Shown: positions 37,599-48,312 of the stretch, one piece after another
Position numbering within the stretch: the first letter of the stretch is position 1
Layout: each line of letters begins with the position of its first letter
Assembly (NCBI GenBank): GCA_947184155.2
Contig: CAMXCT020001136.1
Location: 403,501 to 467,500, forward strand
DNA: 64,000 bases
DNA from: Cladocopium goreaui
Lineage: Eukaryota > Sar > Dinophyceae > Suessiales > Symbiodiniaceae
Direction of reading: 5' to 3'
The notes under the pieces: model-generated
What the model was told of the DNA's origin: nothing
The model's input: only the letters and a program-made list of their open reading frames with translations
Database searches by the model: none
Program-made: the position numbers and the translations under genes

Positions 37599-37745
37599 AA
37601 AATTTTGATGTTAAGATCAAAATTTGGATGTCAAGGCCAAAATTTGGATGTTAAGGCCAAATTTTGGATGTTAAGACCAAAATTTGGATGTTAAGGCCAA
37701 AATGTGGATGTTAGGGCCAAAATGTGGATGTTAAAGGCCAAGTTT
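37599..37745. repeat. 20-bp minisatellite AAGGCCAAAATTTGGATGTT
   Basis: About 7-8 copies, directly abutting the previous array and of the same period but unrelated in sequence. Confidence 0.9.
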
Positions 37746-38007
37746 GGATGCTAAGAGCCAAGGTTTGATTGGGGGCCTGGGAAAGGAGGGTGCTGGGGCG
37801 CGGCTGTGGAGTAGGTTTGGTGCGCGCCCGTGGGGGACTGGCAGGGCAAGTTCTAAACGACCTTCGTCGCTTCTTGCTGGAGCCAAAACGCCAAACCCCG
37901 GGGTTTTGGATGCAACATTTTTGTGTCCAGATATACAAGGAACATGTTGTTGTTGCAAACTGATTTCATCACATTATTCCTTAGGACTGCTGCTTTTAGG
38001 CTTAGAG

Positions 38008-38165
38008 GTTAGTGAAATGCACAATATTGTGGTTAGTGAAATACACAATATTGAGGTTAGTGAAAATATAAGGGTCAAGAATTTTTTTGTGGTTAGCAAA
38101 ATCTACCTTGTTGGGGTTAGGCAAAGATCTCTTGAGGTTAGCAATTTGGCTTGTAAGGGTTAGAA
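38008..38165. repeat. Degenerate GGTTAGTGAAAT repeats
   Basis: GAGGTTAGTGAAATGCACAA, GTGGTTAGTGAAATACAC, GAGGTTAGTGAAAA, GTGGTTAGCAAAA, GGGGTTAGGC, GAGGTTAGCAA and AAGGGTTAGAAG. The GGTTAG core is the inverse of the CTAACC core at the left border of the block. Confidence 0.75.
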
Positions 38166-38299
38166 GTGCGTCTCTGCTGAATTTGGTCCTCAAGGCACTG
38201 AACGAATACATATGCATAGTGTTTTTGATGTTTTTGCGTTAATTGTTAATATAAAAGCCTACGTCAACATGCCTGTGGTGTATCACATTCAGAAAGATA

Positions 38300-39400
38300 G
38301 ACTTCAGCTGGTCCTTCTGAGCATGGACCAGCTGATCTTTGGGATTTGCGCTTTGTGTAGATCTTCTTCTGGCTTTAGTTGTCCATCACTTTTGGGACTT
38401 GCAGTTTGGTCATCATGATGGTCATCAATTCCCTGGTGAACATCAAGCCATGGCAAGGACGCCCTGAGGCTCCCGCAGCTTGCATCAAGGAAGCGCTTCA
38501 GGACCAGGCCACCACGTCGCAGAATGGAACCTTTGGCGGCTTTAGACCTGGCTGATGCTGGGTGGATGCGACAACCTGGGCGATGACCCAGCACTTTCAA
38601 GGAGGGTCAAAGCCATATGCTGCTAGGTTTTCTAATCTCAAGTATCCATTGCCAGCTATAGTTTTATTGTGTTCAGTTGGCGATATGTTCAAAAAAATGT
38701 GGTAACCTAATATTGAACCTGCCATTTGGGGATAATATGTACAACCCATTTACGGCAATATTGGGAATAGCTTGTTGAAGCACTGGGACACTTGAAAAAA
38801 TAGCAGCAGAGTATTGCCCAGCACCTCCAGAGCCGAAGGCATTTCACCACGTGCTGTAGCAATTTCTCTTCCAGCCATTGATTAACCACCTGGCAGGTGA
38901 TCCTTGGGAAAATCCAACGGAAACAACGACAGGGATCGACATAGTGTACAGATGTGTACAGTCAGGACATGTTCTGGAGACTCAAATGTACTTAGATATA
39001 TAGGATCGATATACATATAACACTATGTATATATATATATACATACAGCCAACTGGATGTTTTTATGCGTATATATATGTGTGTGTGTAGTTGTGGATAT
39101 AATATGTGTGTGTGTGTACGTCTATGTCTACGTCTATGTCAATGTCTGTGTCTGTATCTATGTCTATGTATGTCTAGTTGTATTAAAATATATATATATG
39201 CATATCATACACAGCATATATCTAAACAGTTCGATGCAAATTTACTGCCATACCAGAAACCATTATCCAGTTGCGCCTGCATGAGGGCCATCTGACGTGC
39301 GCGAGCCTTTTGCCTTTGCTGCAGCAGGGCTACGAAGCTCTTCCTCACCAGAGCCTGTAGAAAAAGCCGCTGGGTTTTCACTAAAAACGACAGGTTTACC
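38300..39400 (-). CDS. Unassigned exons downstream of the DGAT2 gene
   Basis: Minus-strand pieces: about 39240-39357, after a CTACAG-type acceptor, has ALVRKSFVALLQQRQKARAR, a basic IQ-like helix followed by MALMQAQLDNGFWYG; about 38805-38890 has VNQWLEEKLLQHVVKCLRLW; about 38420-38590 has GCRIHPASARSKAAKGSILR. They could form one gene ending near the minisatellite block. The family is not recognised. Confidence 0.35.
39055..39200. repeat. (TG)n/(TGTCTA)n/(TA)n microsatellite
   Basis: Compound simple repeat between two exon-like segments. Confidence 0.85.
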
Positions 39401-39867
39401 ACCAATTTGAAGGGCGTTGAAACCTGGGGGGAAATGTGGGAAAATGAAGGTTTCAAGGGCTTTCAAGACTTCATGGCCAGTACTGGGGGGTGATTATCAA
39501 ACCAGCTCCATTTTGCTCCGAGGTTTGGGACCGCGGGATGAATCTGACTGGGGGAGTCTTGATTTTCAACCCATACCACCATTTTCCACTATTTCAGGAT
39601 CAGAAAGGCATAGAGAGGCTAAGATTATCTAAGATTTCTACTTTGCCAAGAAGTCAAAAGAAAAAAAAATCGCCAGCTGGCGTGGTGTGGCTGCCTTCAC
39701 TAAACTGCTGGTCACTGGTGATTTATCGTTCAAGCACAGCAGCCGCAGCCGCAGCAGCCGGCATTTTCCAGTTCTCGATTCAATCGATCCAACCAATCGA
39801 TGCAAGGGACAGTACGTCACCTGCCGGACTGCTGGCAATCCGGCAGTCCGGCAATCGGTTTCTGCCA

Positions 39868-42477
39868 TCACTTGATGATGAGTTTCTTGTGTTTGTAATC
39901 CGGGTTTCGGCCCTTGTAGTTGTCAAAAAGCTCTGTGAGTTTCTGGCAATAGACGGCATGCCACTTCTCGACATCCTCCTTAGATCCACACAAGATTCAG
40001 CATATTAGCATGATGCATGGATTTGGGAACTTCAGATCTTGAAAAAACCTGAAACTTACATTGAGTCTTAGGCTGTGTACTGCGGCAATGAAGATTGTGG
40101 CGATCAAGTCTCAAGGGTTAGCACCACCCACGTCACAGCTTCTGTGGCTGCATTTCTGTTGCAGCTGCAACATCACTGGACATTCTCATATCTAGCATGT
40201 ATACAATAAATGTGTATGTTCTAGAGTTCTAAAATGTAGGCATATACAACGGCCCTCACGTCGTCTTTCTGCTACAAGACTTCATGGGATACGCCGATTT
40301 TGTCGAGTTGCTGCGCTTGGGTTTTCAATGTGTGGCATCCCCAGTGGTCTTCCACGTACATAAGTCATGTGCCTGGCACGCTGAGCGATCACCATGACAA
40401 AGGGAGTTCAGGCATGCTCTGATTGTATATAAATATAACGGAATACACATATACGTACGTATATGTGTATATACATATTTATATACAATATATATATATA
40501 TACATATTTATATATATATATACATTTATATATATATATTACAGATTTATATAATGTATATATACACACATATAATCATATATATGATTGTATCTGACAT
40601 TATCTGTATAGTCAGTGTTTGGGACTTGGCAATACCTCTAAACACCGGCGAATAGAGACGGGAGACGGATTAACCTCTGAACACTCACCGTGTCTGTTTG
40701 CGGCAGAGGTACACAGGATTTGGCATCGGCAGACCAAATCTCCCCCAGAAAAACGTCACCTAGGGCAGACTGACTCAATTTGGGAGCACTAGGGCTCACC
40801 TGGTATTATATATATATATACATACATGTATGTGTATATATATATATATATATGTGTGTGATATGAACAATCTTATATATATATATACAATATATATATA
40901 TATATTATATTATATATATCTTATATATATATAATTATATATATATTATTGTATATACTACATCCCATCTCTGTTGGACCATTTCGTATCATCTGCCCAG
41001 CTGCCGACATCCCTAAGGATCGGCTCAGAGATGCCAATGGTCCCCAGGCCAAGACCGAGAGCACCGTGGTATTCCTTGGCAGTGCTGGGCCAACGAAACC
41101 CATAGGTTTAACCAACAACAATTTGGTTAGAGAACCAACATTCTCATGATATGATATTATATAATATGTATGGATTGGATATTGTTTTTAAAGATTATAA
41201 CTTAACTATGGATGCGTTGTTTAAAGATTATAATCAGCATATGATTCATGTGATCTTCTGCGTGTCTGAAGTAGCTACTGAATACGGAAGATGGTGATTA
41301 GCCAATGGATCTAGGGATAGCCTATTTTCAGACGGACACAGTTTTAAAAACCATCAACACATGGATACCAATGGCAGATTCAACTTGAATTTTTAAAAAA
41401 AGGCTGTGTAAGTTCAAGTGATGTGAATATGCTGAATGGTCCTACTGCTGCAGAGAGACCCAAACATGTAGACGGGCACCACATCTGCACCAGACCGCAA
41501 GGCCAACTTGATGAACCTCAGCTGCCACGTGACGCTGAGCATCGCTGAGCATCTGTCCCCTGGAAGCCAAAGAAATGCATAGCTAGGGCTCAACACCCTA
41601 GTATCCCAGTGATCGGAAAAACAAAACGACTAACATGAAAGAGTGTAAATTGCCATGGTCATCTATCCATTTGGGATGGTCATCTATCATCATCTATTCA
41701 TTTCGATGCTTCATCTTGACACAGATATGTTCCTTGCATGCTGGGTGGCCCTTTCCGTTCCTTCAGGAAGACCACCTCCTCCTTGGGACTGGAATAGAAG
41801 AGTTCGATCATGCCACCGATGTACAGCACAAAGGTACCTTGATGGAAAATGCCGAACATCCGTGGTTTTTCATGGCCTTTCGATATAGGTTGAGTTCTAT
41901 TTCCAACATGCAAGTAGCATTAGTAATTTAGGGCTCAAATATTGGCACCACCTGGGGTAAGTAGTCTATTGTGAGTCGGCACTGGTGATATTTTTGTTGG
42001 GCCTGTATTGTATCGGGATCGGTGACATCGCTGACCCCTAAGGGGCTGCAAAACGACTACGTCGACTACGTTCCACGGGTGCCTCGAGGCTTGGACAGTC
42101 GCTTCGACAAGGTCGAACTGCTGGCATCCTTGGCGAATCAGCATCCAGGACTAGCCTCTGGTAAACTAACATAGCTATTGAAAATGGCCATTTATAGTTA
42201 GTTTTCCCATTAAAAATTGTGATTTTCCATAGCTATGTTAGTTTACCAGAGGGTAAGTGAAGCCAAAACAGGGTCCAAGTCTCGCCCCCAAATCTGGTTT
42301 TTGCCCCAAAATCTGGTTCCTAAAAGTGAATTGCCAAACTGGGGAAATCCCCCAGTTAAAAACACAAACCAAACCAACTTCCTCGGAATTCCAAGGATCA
42401 ATGAGACCAAACACAGCCAAGACATCTTTCAAGATAGGGAAGATTTTCACCACCGAGGCAGCCGCTGTGGGTGCTTC
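39868..42477 (-). CDS. DGAT2: DGAT2-family acyltransferase, seven C-terminal exons joined in frame
   Basis: Diacylglycerol acyltransferase 2 makes triacylglycerol from diacylglycerol and acyl-CoA at the ER and lipid droplets. Exons: 42400-42477 (SVVKIFPILKDVLAVFGLI), 42083-42128 (DASSSTLSKRLSKP), 41750-41837 (FVLYIGGMIELFYSSPKEE, then FLKERKG), 41460-41516 (FIKLALRSGADVVPVYMFG), 40997-41074 (LSVLAWGPLASLSRSLGMS), 40372-40312 (TYVRGRPLGMPHIENPS) and 39978-39868 (EKWHAVYCQKLTELFDNYKG, to the stop). Phases match at every junction. Donors: four GC, one GT, one apparently GA. The RKGFIKLAL...VPV.. FG block and the C-terminal ENP...KWH..Y..KL..LF..YK block are DGAT2 hallmarks. The usual PGG is IGG here. 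Likely N-terminal exons lie at about 42680-42710 (MTHGARDGFGAALAE), 43190-43270 (FADVLRIPKYFHYEEYHETT) and 43850-43930 (hydrophobic). The HPHG motif was not found. Confidence 0.85.
40430..40565. repeat. (TA)n-rich tract in a DGAT2 intron
   Basis: TATATACATATTTATATA units. A second tract, at 40803-40960, lies in the same intron between exons 40372 and 40997. Confidence 0.85.
42154..42255. mobile_element. Stowaway-like MITE, copy F (best preserved)
   Basis: Almost perfect inverted arms: CCTCTGGTAAACTAACATAG at the left and CTATGTTAGTTTACCAGAGG at the right, then GTA. The core is ATTGAAAATGGCCATTTATAG against CCATTAAAAATTGTGATTTT. It lies inside a 271-bp DGAT2 intron, 25 bp before the acceptor at 42129. 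Confidence 0.9.
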
Positions 42478-42659
42478 CTGCACCGGCATCCAATGTGAAC
42501 CCAATACCGGGGCCCCAATGTTCCAAATTGGGGATTGTTGATGATTGTTGATGATTGAGTATTTACCTGAAATTCACCTTATTGCCAACCACAAAATGTG
42601 CACATCCATAGAAGAATCATTTCCAGAAACATCCAGCATGGATCACCTCTGCCAGCGCA

Positions 42660-43970
42660 GCTCCAAAGCCATCACGAGCTCCATGGGTCATGACCTGTGA
42701 AGTGCTTTTCACAGCATGTCTTGTACATTAATTTGACTCCATAATGTTCATCCCCAAAATTAATGCCCCTTGGCCCCTTGGTATCAATCCATGATACTCG
42801 ATGCCTAGATCGTCTGCAACAACCTGAGGTCACATGTGGTGAAGTCTCCTCAACCTTCTGAGGCCTAGACAGCAGCACAGACACCGCAAAACGAAAAGAC
42901 ACCGTGAGGATGCGCTCCGACGATGAAGTTCTTAGAAGATGAACGGAACTCACCTTGGGAAGATGGCACCGATGGCACCCGACTCTCGTCCAAACATATC
43001 CATATCATCATAATTCATCATATCTCTTCATGCTTCAACATTGGGACTCCAGAATGGGGGCCCAATGGACCTGCAAATTTAGGTCATGCCTAGTACCAAG
43101 CCATTAAACCATCCATTTTGGGGAGGGCATAATTTTGAGCCATACCCATTCGGCGTCGCGATCAGATGTCAACACACACACACACACGGCAAGGCGCTGT
43201 CGGTCGTCTCATGGTACTCCTCATAGTGAAAGTACTTGGGTATCCTGAGAACATCCGCAAAGAATTTTGCTTGACCTGCCCTCGGCCTTTGCTTAAAGCC
43301 CAGTCCAGTCATTCCAACTGATCTTCACACTGAAAACAGATGCCCAACCGCCAAGGCTCTGCTGCATTGGCCAGGAGGTGAAAATGGGATTCGCCAGTCG
43401 CTCCACCACGCGACAGGGCACCATCAAAGATACCAAGATCCTCACTGCCATGGACATTTTCCGATATCTGACTACCCAACCAACATGAGGCCCTAGTTTC
43501 TTGTGGACTTATTAAACCCCTGGGACTGTTACCATTGGGAAAGCCGCTCATGGCGCCAAGGAGCGGAATGTTCATCATCCAAGCCCCCCACCAGGTGGGA
43601 TATCTCACGGTGCATCCCAGGGCGCAAAAGACCTCACGTCGTCGATGCCGCTGCGTCGCGAAATCTCCCATTTTCGGATCCAAACAGCTCAAGGGTACAC
43701 GTCTCCCTCAAGAAAACTGGTTTTGCCCTAGATTTAGCATATTAATGCATATTATATGGTTGGGATATTAGAGAAATCCAGCCCCCATCATATCCCATAT
43801 ACTTCCACAATATATCCAGCCCCAAGGGTTCTCCCGACTCCACCATTTGTTTCGCGCCACGTGAATGGGCGCTGCCACGTAGGCCACTGAGAAGACGGAG
43901 GCTGCCAGAAAGCCCACGGTGCGTTCCTGCAGAACAAAATCAACTGGGGGTGATTTCAACACCATGAAGT
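42660..43970 (-). other. Probable N-terminal exons of the DGAT2 gene
   Basis: Segments in the right order for the family: about 43850-43935, hydrophobic (VGFLAASVFSVAYVAAPIHV), could be the membrane anchor; about 43185-43275 (FFADVLRIPKYFHYEEYHET) resembles the stretch before the catalytic motif and ends at a GT donor in a CA repeat; about 42675-42710, after a CACAG acceptor, reads VMTHGARDGFGAALAE and joins in phase to the 42477 exon if the GT in GAGGTGATCC is the donor. About 43570-43640 (VRYPTWWGAWMMNIPLLG) is also possible. The joins are not proven. Confidence 0.45.
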
Positions 43971-43974
43971 GTAG

Positions 43975-44145
43975 ATATATGATATATATATATATACACT
44001 ATATGTATATGTATATATGATATATATATATGTGTATATATGTATGTATATATATATGTGTGTGATACTAGTATGAAATTGTAATATAATATGGGTTTTT
44101 AGTATGTCACATATACATATAGTCTATAATGTATATTGTGTATAC
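43975..44145. repeat. (TA)n/(TG)n microsatellite tract
   Basis: TATATATGTATGTATATATA-type repeats with no coding. Confidence 0.85.
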
Positions 44146-44399
44146 AATGTACTGCAAAAAGATAGATAGATGTACATATGCGTGCAATATCTTAATGTGT
44201 ATATGGTAATAGTAGTATCATTATATTCAATGGCTTGGTTTAAGGGAATATCGAAACCCGAAAAAAAAAAAAAAACATGGTTTAAACATCACCCAGAATT
44301 GGTTGGCAGAATGTCTTTTCAACCAATTCTGGGATGTATGGAAAATTCTACATGTCTTAATTTAGTTCTTTATACATACCCATACTTAATATTATTATA

Positions 44400-46830
44400 T
44401 ATATATATATGTGCATGTATACACTAGCCAATTGGGGCTCATCATTTAACCCAAAGGGATTGGTTGGTTCTGGAAAAATTCAAAGGTTGGGGATCATCAG
44501 CCAAATGTCCCTAAGGAGAAACAAGAAGGCCATTCAGGAATGGTCAAAATGTGACTTATTGGGGATCGGCTATCAACATGAACAATTCATGATGATTCTT
44601 GGCAAAGCGGTGCCACCCCAGCAAACTCAGACTTGGATGTATAGACCTTCCCTATCCCTGTTGTTTCTGTTTGCATGGTTTCAGATCCCAGAAAAATGGA
44701 CCAGAAAGGATGGGTCACTTGTTTCCCAGCCAGTCGATATGTTTGCCGGTGGCGAATCGGCTGCGATCGAGAAGCAAAGCTGGACCCAGGTGGTAGACTG
44801 CGAGTGGGCTTGTCGAGCACCATGGTGGCGAGTGGCGATAGTGGCAATGGCGGTGGCAAATTGGTGTCCAATCGCAAATGGACTCAGGAAATTGGCATTA
44901 CAAACGCTCTCCAGAAACTGTTGTAGGAATCGCATAGATTGAGAACTGAGAGCCGTGATCTGTCTGGATTTTCGCAAACCCCCGATTCCAATTGAGTCTT
45001 GCTGCTTCATGTTCAGCCTACGTCAGCTGAAAGAGCTGCAGGCCAAGCTTCGAATCATTGGCAGATGCAGCGCAAGCTACTGGAGACAAGACAAAATGTG
45101 GAATAATTGGAGTAATTGGCTTCTACTAATTACAAGTATCAAGATGTGTTAAATCTGCTTGTAATTAGTGGGCGAAATTGGCTCCAATTGCTCTACCAGT
45201 TTCACCGTGCCTGGATGTGAAATTGCGCACAAACCTGAACAGCTTGGAGGCCACTTGAAGCTTCCCTTTGATCTATAATCAGTCTAGCCTCTCCAAAGTG
45301 AAGCATTGAAGGACGTCATTTCGTGAACCAGATCAATATATATATATCATATATCATATATCATATATATAATATAATATAATATAATATAATATAATAT
45401 TATATAATATTATATTATAGTATATTATATTATATATATATAGCATGTTCCTTTTCGAGTGAAAGTACTGAATTAGATTGAAAACGATTGAAATATGGGA
45501 GATACTTCAATTTATGGTCATCAAATGGTGTCGAAAATGATCTGCATTTTTGGGTTCAATATTTGTGGCACACCCATATTAGTACTATGATCAAAAGACG
45601 ATGTAGAGTGTAGATGGGGTATGGTCATCCATCCCATCATGATCCATATTAATTGGCCATCATAATTCCCTTATGGATTTTCATGACCATGCCCCCATTT
45701 TTATAGGGCAATTTACATCGGAGTTTCCCCCGTTTTGACCACCTAGAGCTGAAGTGAAACATTGACACGATGCGTTCCGCCTTCTTGATGAGTCGTTTGG
45801 CGCTGTGACCGGCAGCCAGCGCATGCCAGGCGGCTGACACCCTGCCCAGGAGTTGAAGCATCATGGCCAAAGAACAGGCGAAACAACCAAAACTCAAGGT
45901 TCATCCACTTAATCCTAACGTTACATAACTATGTTACATAATGTTACTTCCATAATGTTACATAGTGTTAATAAAATGCTACTATATAATGTTATATATA
46001 TAATGTTGATGATTTTGGATGATACAACTGAGCACTCATGAGTTTTCCGATTCACCTTTTAACAAAACCAGAGCTGCACCTGGCCAAGCGCTTGTGTCGA
46101 AGCCACCTTTTGGCCCAAAAACAAGGGGTGCGGATCGGGGATCAAATTGGGTCCTTTGTGGCATCCCTCACCCTGGCATCATCTGAAATCCCAAGCCCTG
46201 GCTCTATCCGCGTTTCGCAGTTCACTATCATCATTCAACTGCCATCTCAGCATTGTGAAAAAATGCACAGAAATCACTGAAATCACCTTCATTTCCCACC
46301 GGAATGTTCCATCACGAACACATGGCTTACTCTGAAAATAGGGCATACATGGGTATATACCGTATATACCCCCTAAATCCACGGGTTCATCTTCATTTCT
46401 CCATCGATTTTCGCTCCAAAACTGGCCATCACAACTTGGCCCCCAGCTGCTCCAGCTGCTCCAGGGACGAAGCCGACTCATCGATCTCCTCCAAGCTGGA
46501 GAGCAGCTGCCAGTGCTGAAGCTCCGCATCATCCTGGTGTTTGATGATTCGACAATGGCCATTGAAATAGTGGATTTTCCCATTGAAAATGGTGGATCTT
46601 TCCATAGTTATGTGTGAATTTACCAGAGGGTATCCCAGTGCATCCCTCTTAAAACCCAAATCAGTTGAAACATTTTGAAACTTGCAGGTGCCCTGCGACC
46701 AAAGTGAAAAAATGGATCACCCCAGAGCCTCCATCTGAACCGAGGACAAGGAGCACATGGAACCCATGGGCCGGAAGGGGCCCTGAGCAGGTCGGATTCC
46801 CAAGACACTAAAGCAAGTCCTCCTATTTCG
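44400..46830 (-). other. Unassigned exon-like segments
   Basis: Minus-strand pieces: 46430-46533, after an ACACCAG acceptor, reads AELQHWQLLSSLEEIDESAS, then a second acidic helix and a stop, so it may be a gene's 3' end. About 45700-45870 (LAMMLQLLGRVSAAWHALAA, then a basic helix) is also plausible. The 44600-44940 region is open on both strands and I cannot choose a strand. A TATAA-type microsatellite fills 45339-45443. Confidence 0.3.
46551..46632. mobile_element. Stowaway-like MITE, copy G
   Basis: GACAATGGCCATTGAAATAG, then TGGATTTTCCCATTGAAAAT, TTTCCATAGTTATG and TTTACCAGAGGGTA. It lies about 17 bp before the minus-strand acceptor at 46534/46533. Confidence 0.75.
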
Positions 46831-46859
46831 GCTTCACAAATGGTTCAAACCACACTAAT

Positions 46860-47205
46860 TACTACCGCAAATGGAGACACCCCATGAAAAGTGGCAATTT
46901 AGACTACGAATGAGACTCTGAGGTAAAGCGTTTTGGTTATTTCACAATTCAAAGGCACAAATTCCATCAAATTCCCGCAGCTTTCAAAGGTGTCACCACT
47001 GACCCAATCCTCCAAACCTACTGAAGTCACTGTGCCTCGAAGGACGGCCCTCCAGAGGCTTGCACAACAGTCTCCTGCGCGAAAGCAGAGCGAGGAGTAA
47101 TCTCGCTAAGTCAAACCTCCTGCGGCATGGAAGCCCGTTAGGAAACAGCAAGGCGCCCTGGTTGTAAACCAAGGTCGTCCGTACAACTTCCTACACATGT
47201 CAACT
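46860..47205. other. Gene-free stretch next to the tandem array
   Basis: No coding frame is convincing. The part at 47080-47190 is denser in GC and holds short complementary words (CTCGCTAAG.. and GCGAGGAG..), so a structured RNA or retroposon end is conceivable, but I recognise none. Confidence 0.3.
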
Positions 47206-47206
47206 C

Positions 47207-48312
47207 TTTTGGCCCTGATCTGTCTGACGAGGTGTCAGCATGCGGTGCTCAGTTCTATCATTGAGACGTTGTTACTTATTGGATCATCATATTGGGGCTG
47301 AGTGCACAAGCAGCTGACGACATCTCATACAGCCTTCAAACCCAAATTCAACAAGCCACAAGTTGCAGACAGATGCTGCTATGATTGACAAAATCAAGTC
47401 CATGCAGTGTGTCTTTTTGGCCCTAATCAGTCTGGCAAGATGTCAGCATGCGGTGCTCAGTTCTATCATTGAGACGTTGTTACTTATTGGATCATCATAT
47501 TGGGGCTGAGTGCACAAGCAGCTGACGACATCTCATACAGCCTTCAAACCCAAATTCAACAAGCCACAAGTTGCAGACAGATGCTGCTAGGATTGACAAA
47601 ATCAAGTCCATGCTGTGTGTCTTTTTGGCCCTAATCAGTCTGGCAAGATGTCAGCATGCGGTGCTCAGTTCTATCATTGAGACGTTGTTACTTATTGGAT
47701 CATCATATTGGGGCTGAGTGCACAAGCAGCTGACGACATCTCATACAGCCTTCAAACCCAAATTCAACAAGCCACAAGTTGCAGACAGATGCTGCTATGA
47801 TTGACAAAATCAAGTCCATGCTGTGTGTCTTTTTGGCCCTAATCAGTCTGGCAAGATGTCAGCATGCGGTGCTCAGTTCTATCATTGAGACGTTGTTACT
47901 TATTGGATCATCATATTGGGGCTGAGTGCACAAGCAGCTGACGACATCTCATACAGCCTTCAAACCCAAATTCAACAAGCCACAAGTTGCAGACAGATGC
48001 TGCTATGATTGACAAAATCAAGTCCATGCTGTGTGTCTTTTTGGCCCTAATCAGTCTGGCAAGATGTCAGCATGCGGTGCTCAGTTCTATCATTGAGACG
48101 TTGTTACTTATTGGATCATCATATTGGGGCTGAGTGCACAAGCAGCTGACGACATCTCATACAGCCTTCAAACCCAAATTCAACAAGCCACAAGTTGCAG
48201 ACAGATGCTGCTAGGATTGACAAAATCAAGTCCATGCTGTGTGTCTTTTTGGCCCTAATCAGTCTGGCAAGATGTCAGCATGCAGTGCTCAGTTCTATCA
48301 TTGAGACGTTGC
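47207..48312. repeat. 208-bp tandem array, about 5.3 copies
   Basis: The word GTCAGCATGCGGTGCTCAG begins at 47234, 47442, 47650, 47858, 48066 and (with one change) 48274, an exact 208-bp spacing. Central copies differ only at scattered single bases, for example GCTATGATT against GCTAGGATT and CATGCAGTG against CATGCTGTG. The first copy's left end is more diverged and the last copy is cut about 40 bp in. All frames are closed, so the array is a satellite or encodes RNA. It carries no recognisable 5S, U6 or spliced-leader sequence. Confidence 0.95.

Noticed and set aside
35679-38165. CRISPR array
   Set aside because: The repeats are head to tail without unique spacers, and the window is eukaryotic.
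47400-47460. Spliced-leader RNA gene in the 208-bp repeat, because of the word TTTTTGGCCC
   Set aside because: The conserved dinoflagellate leader CCGTAGCCATTTTGGCTCAAG is not present on either strand of the unit.
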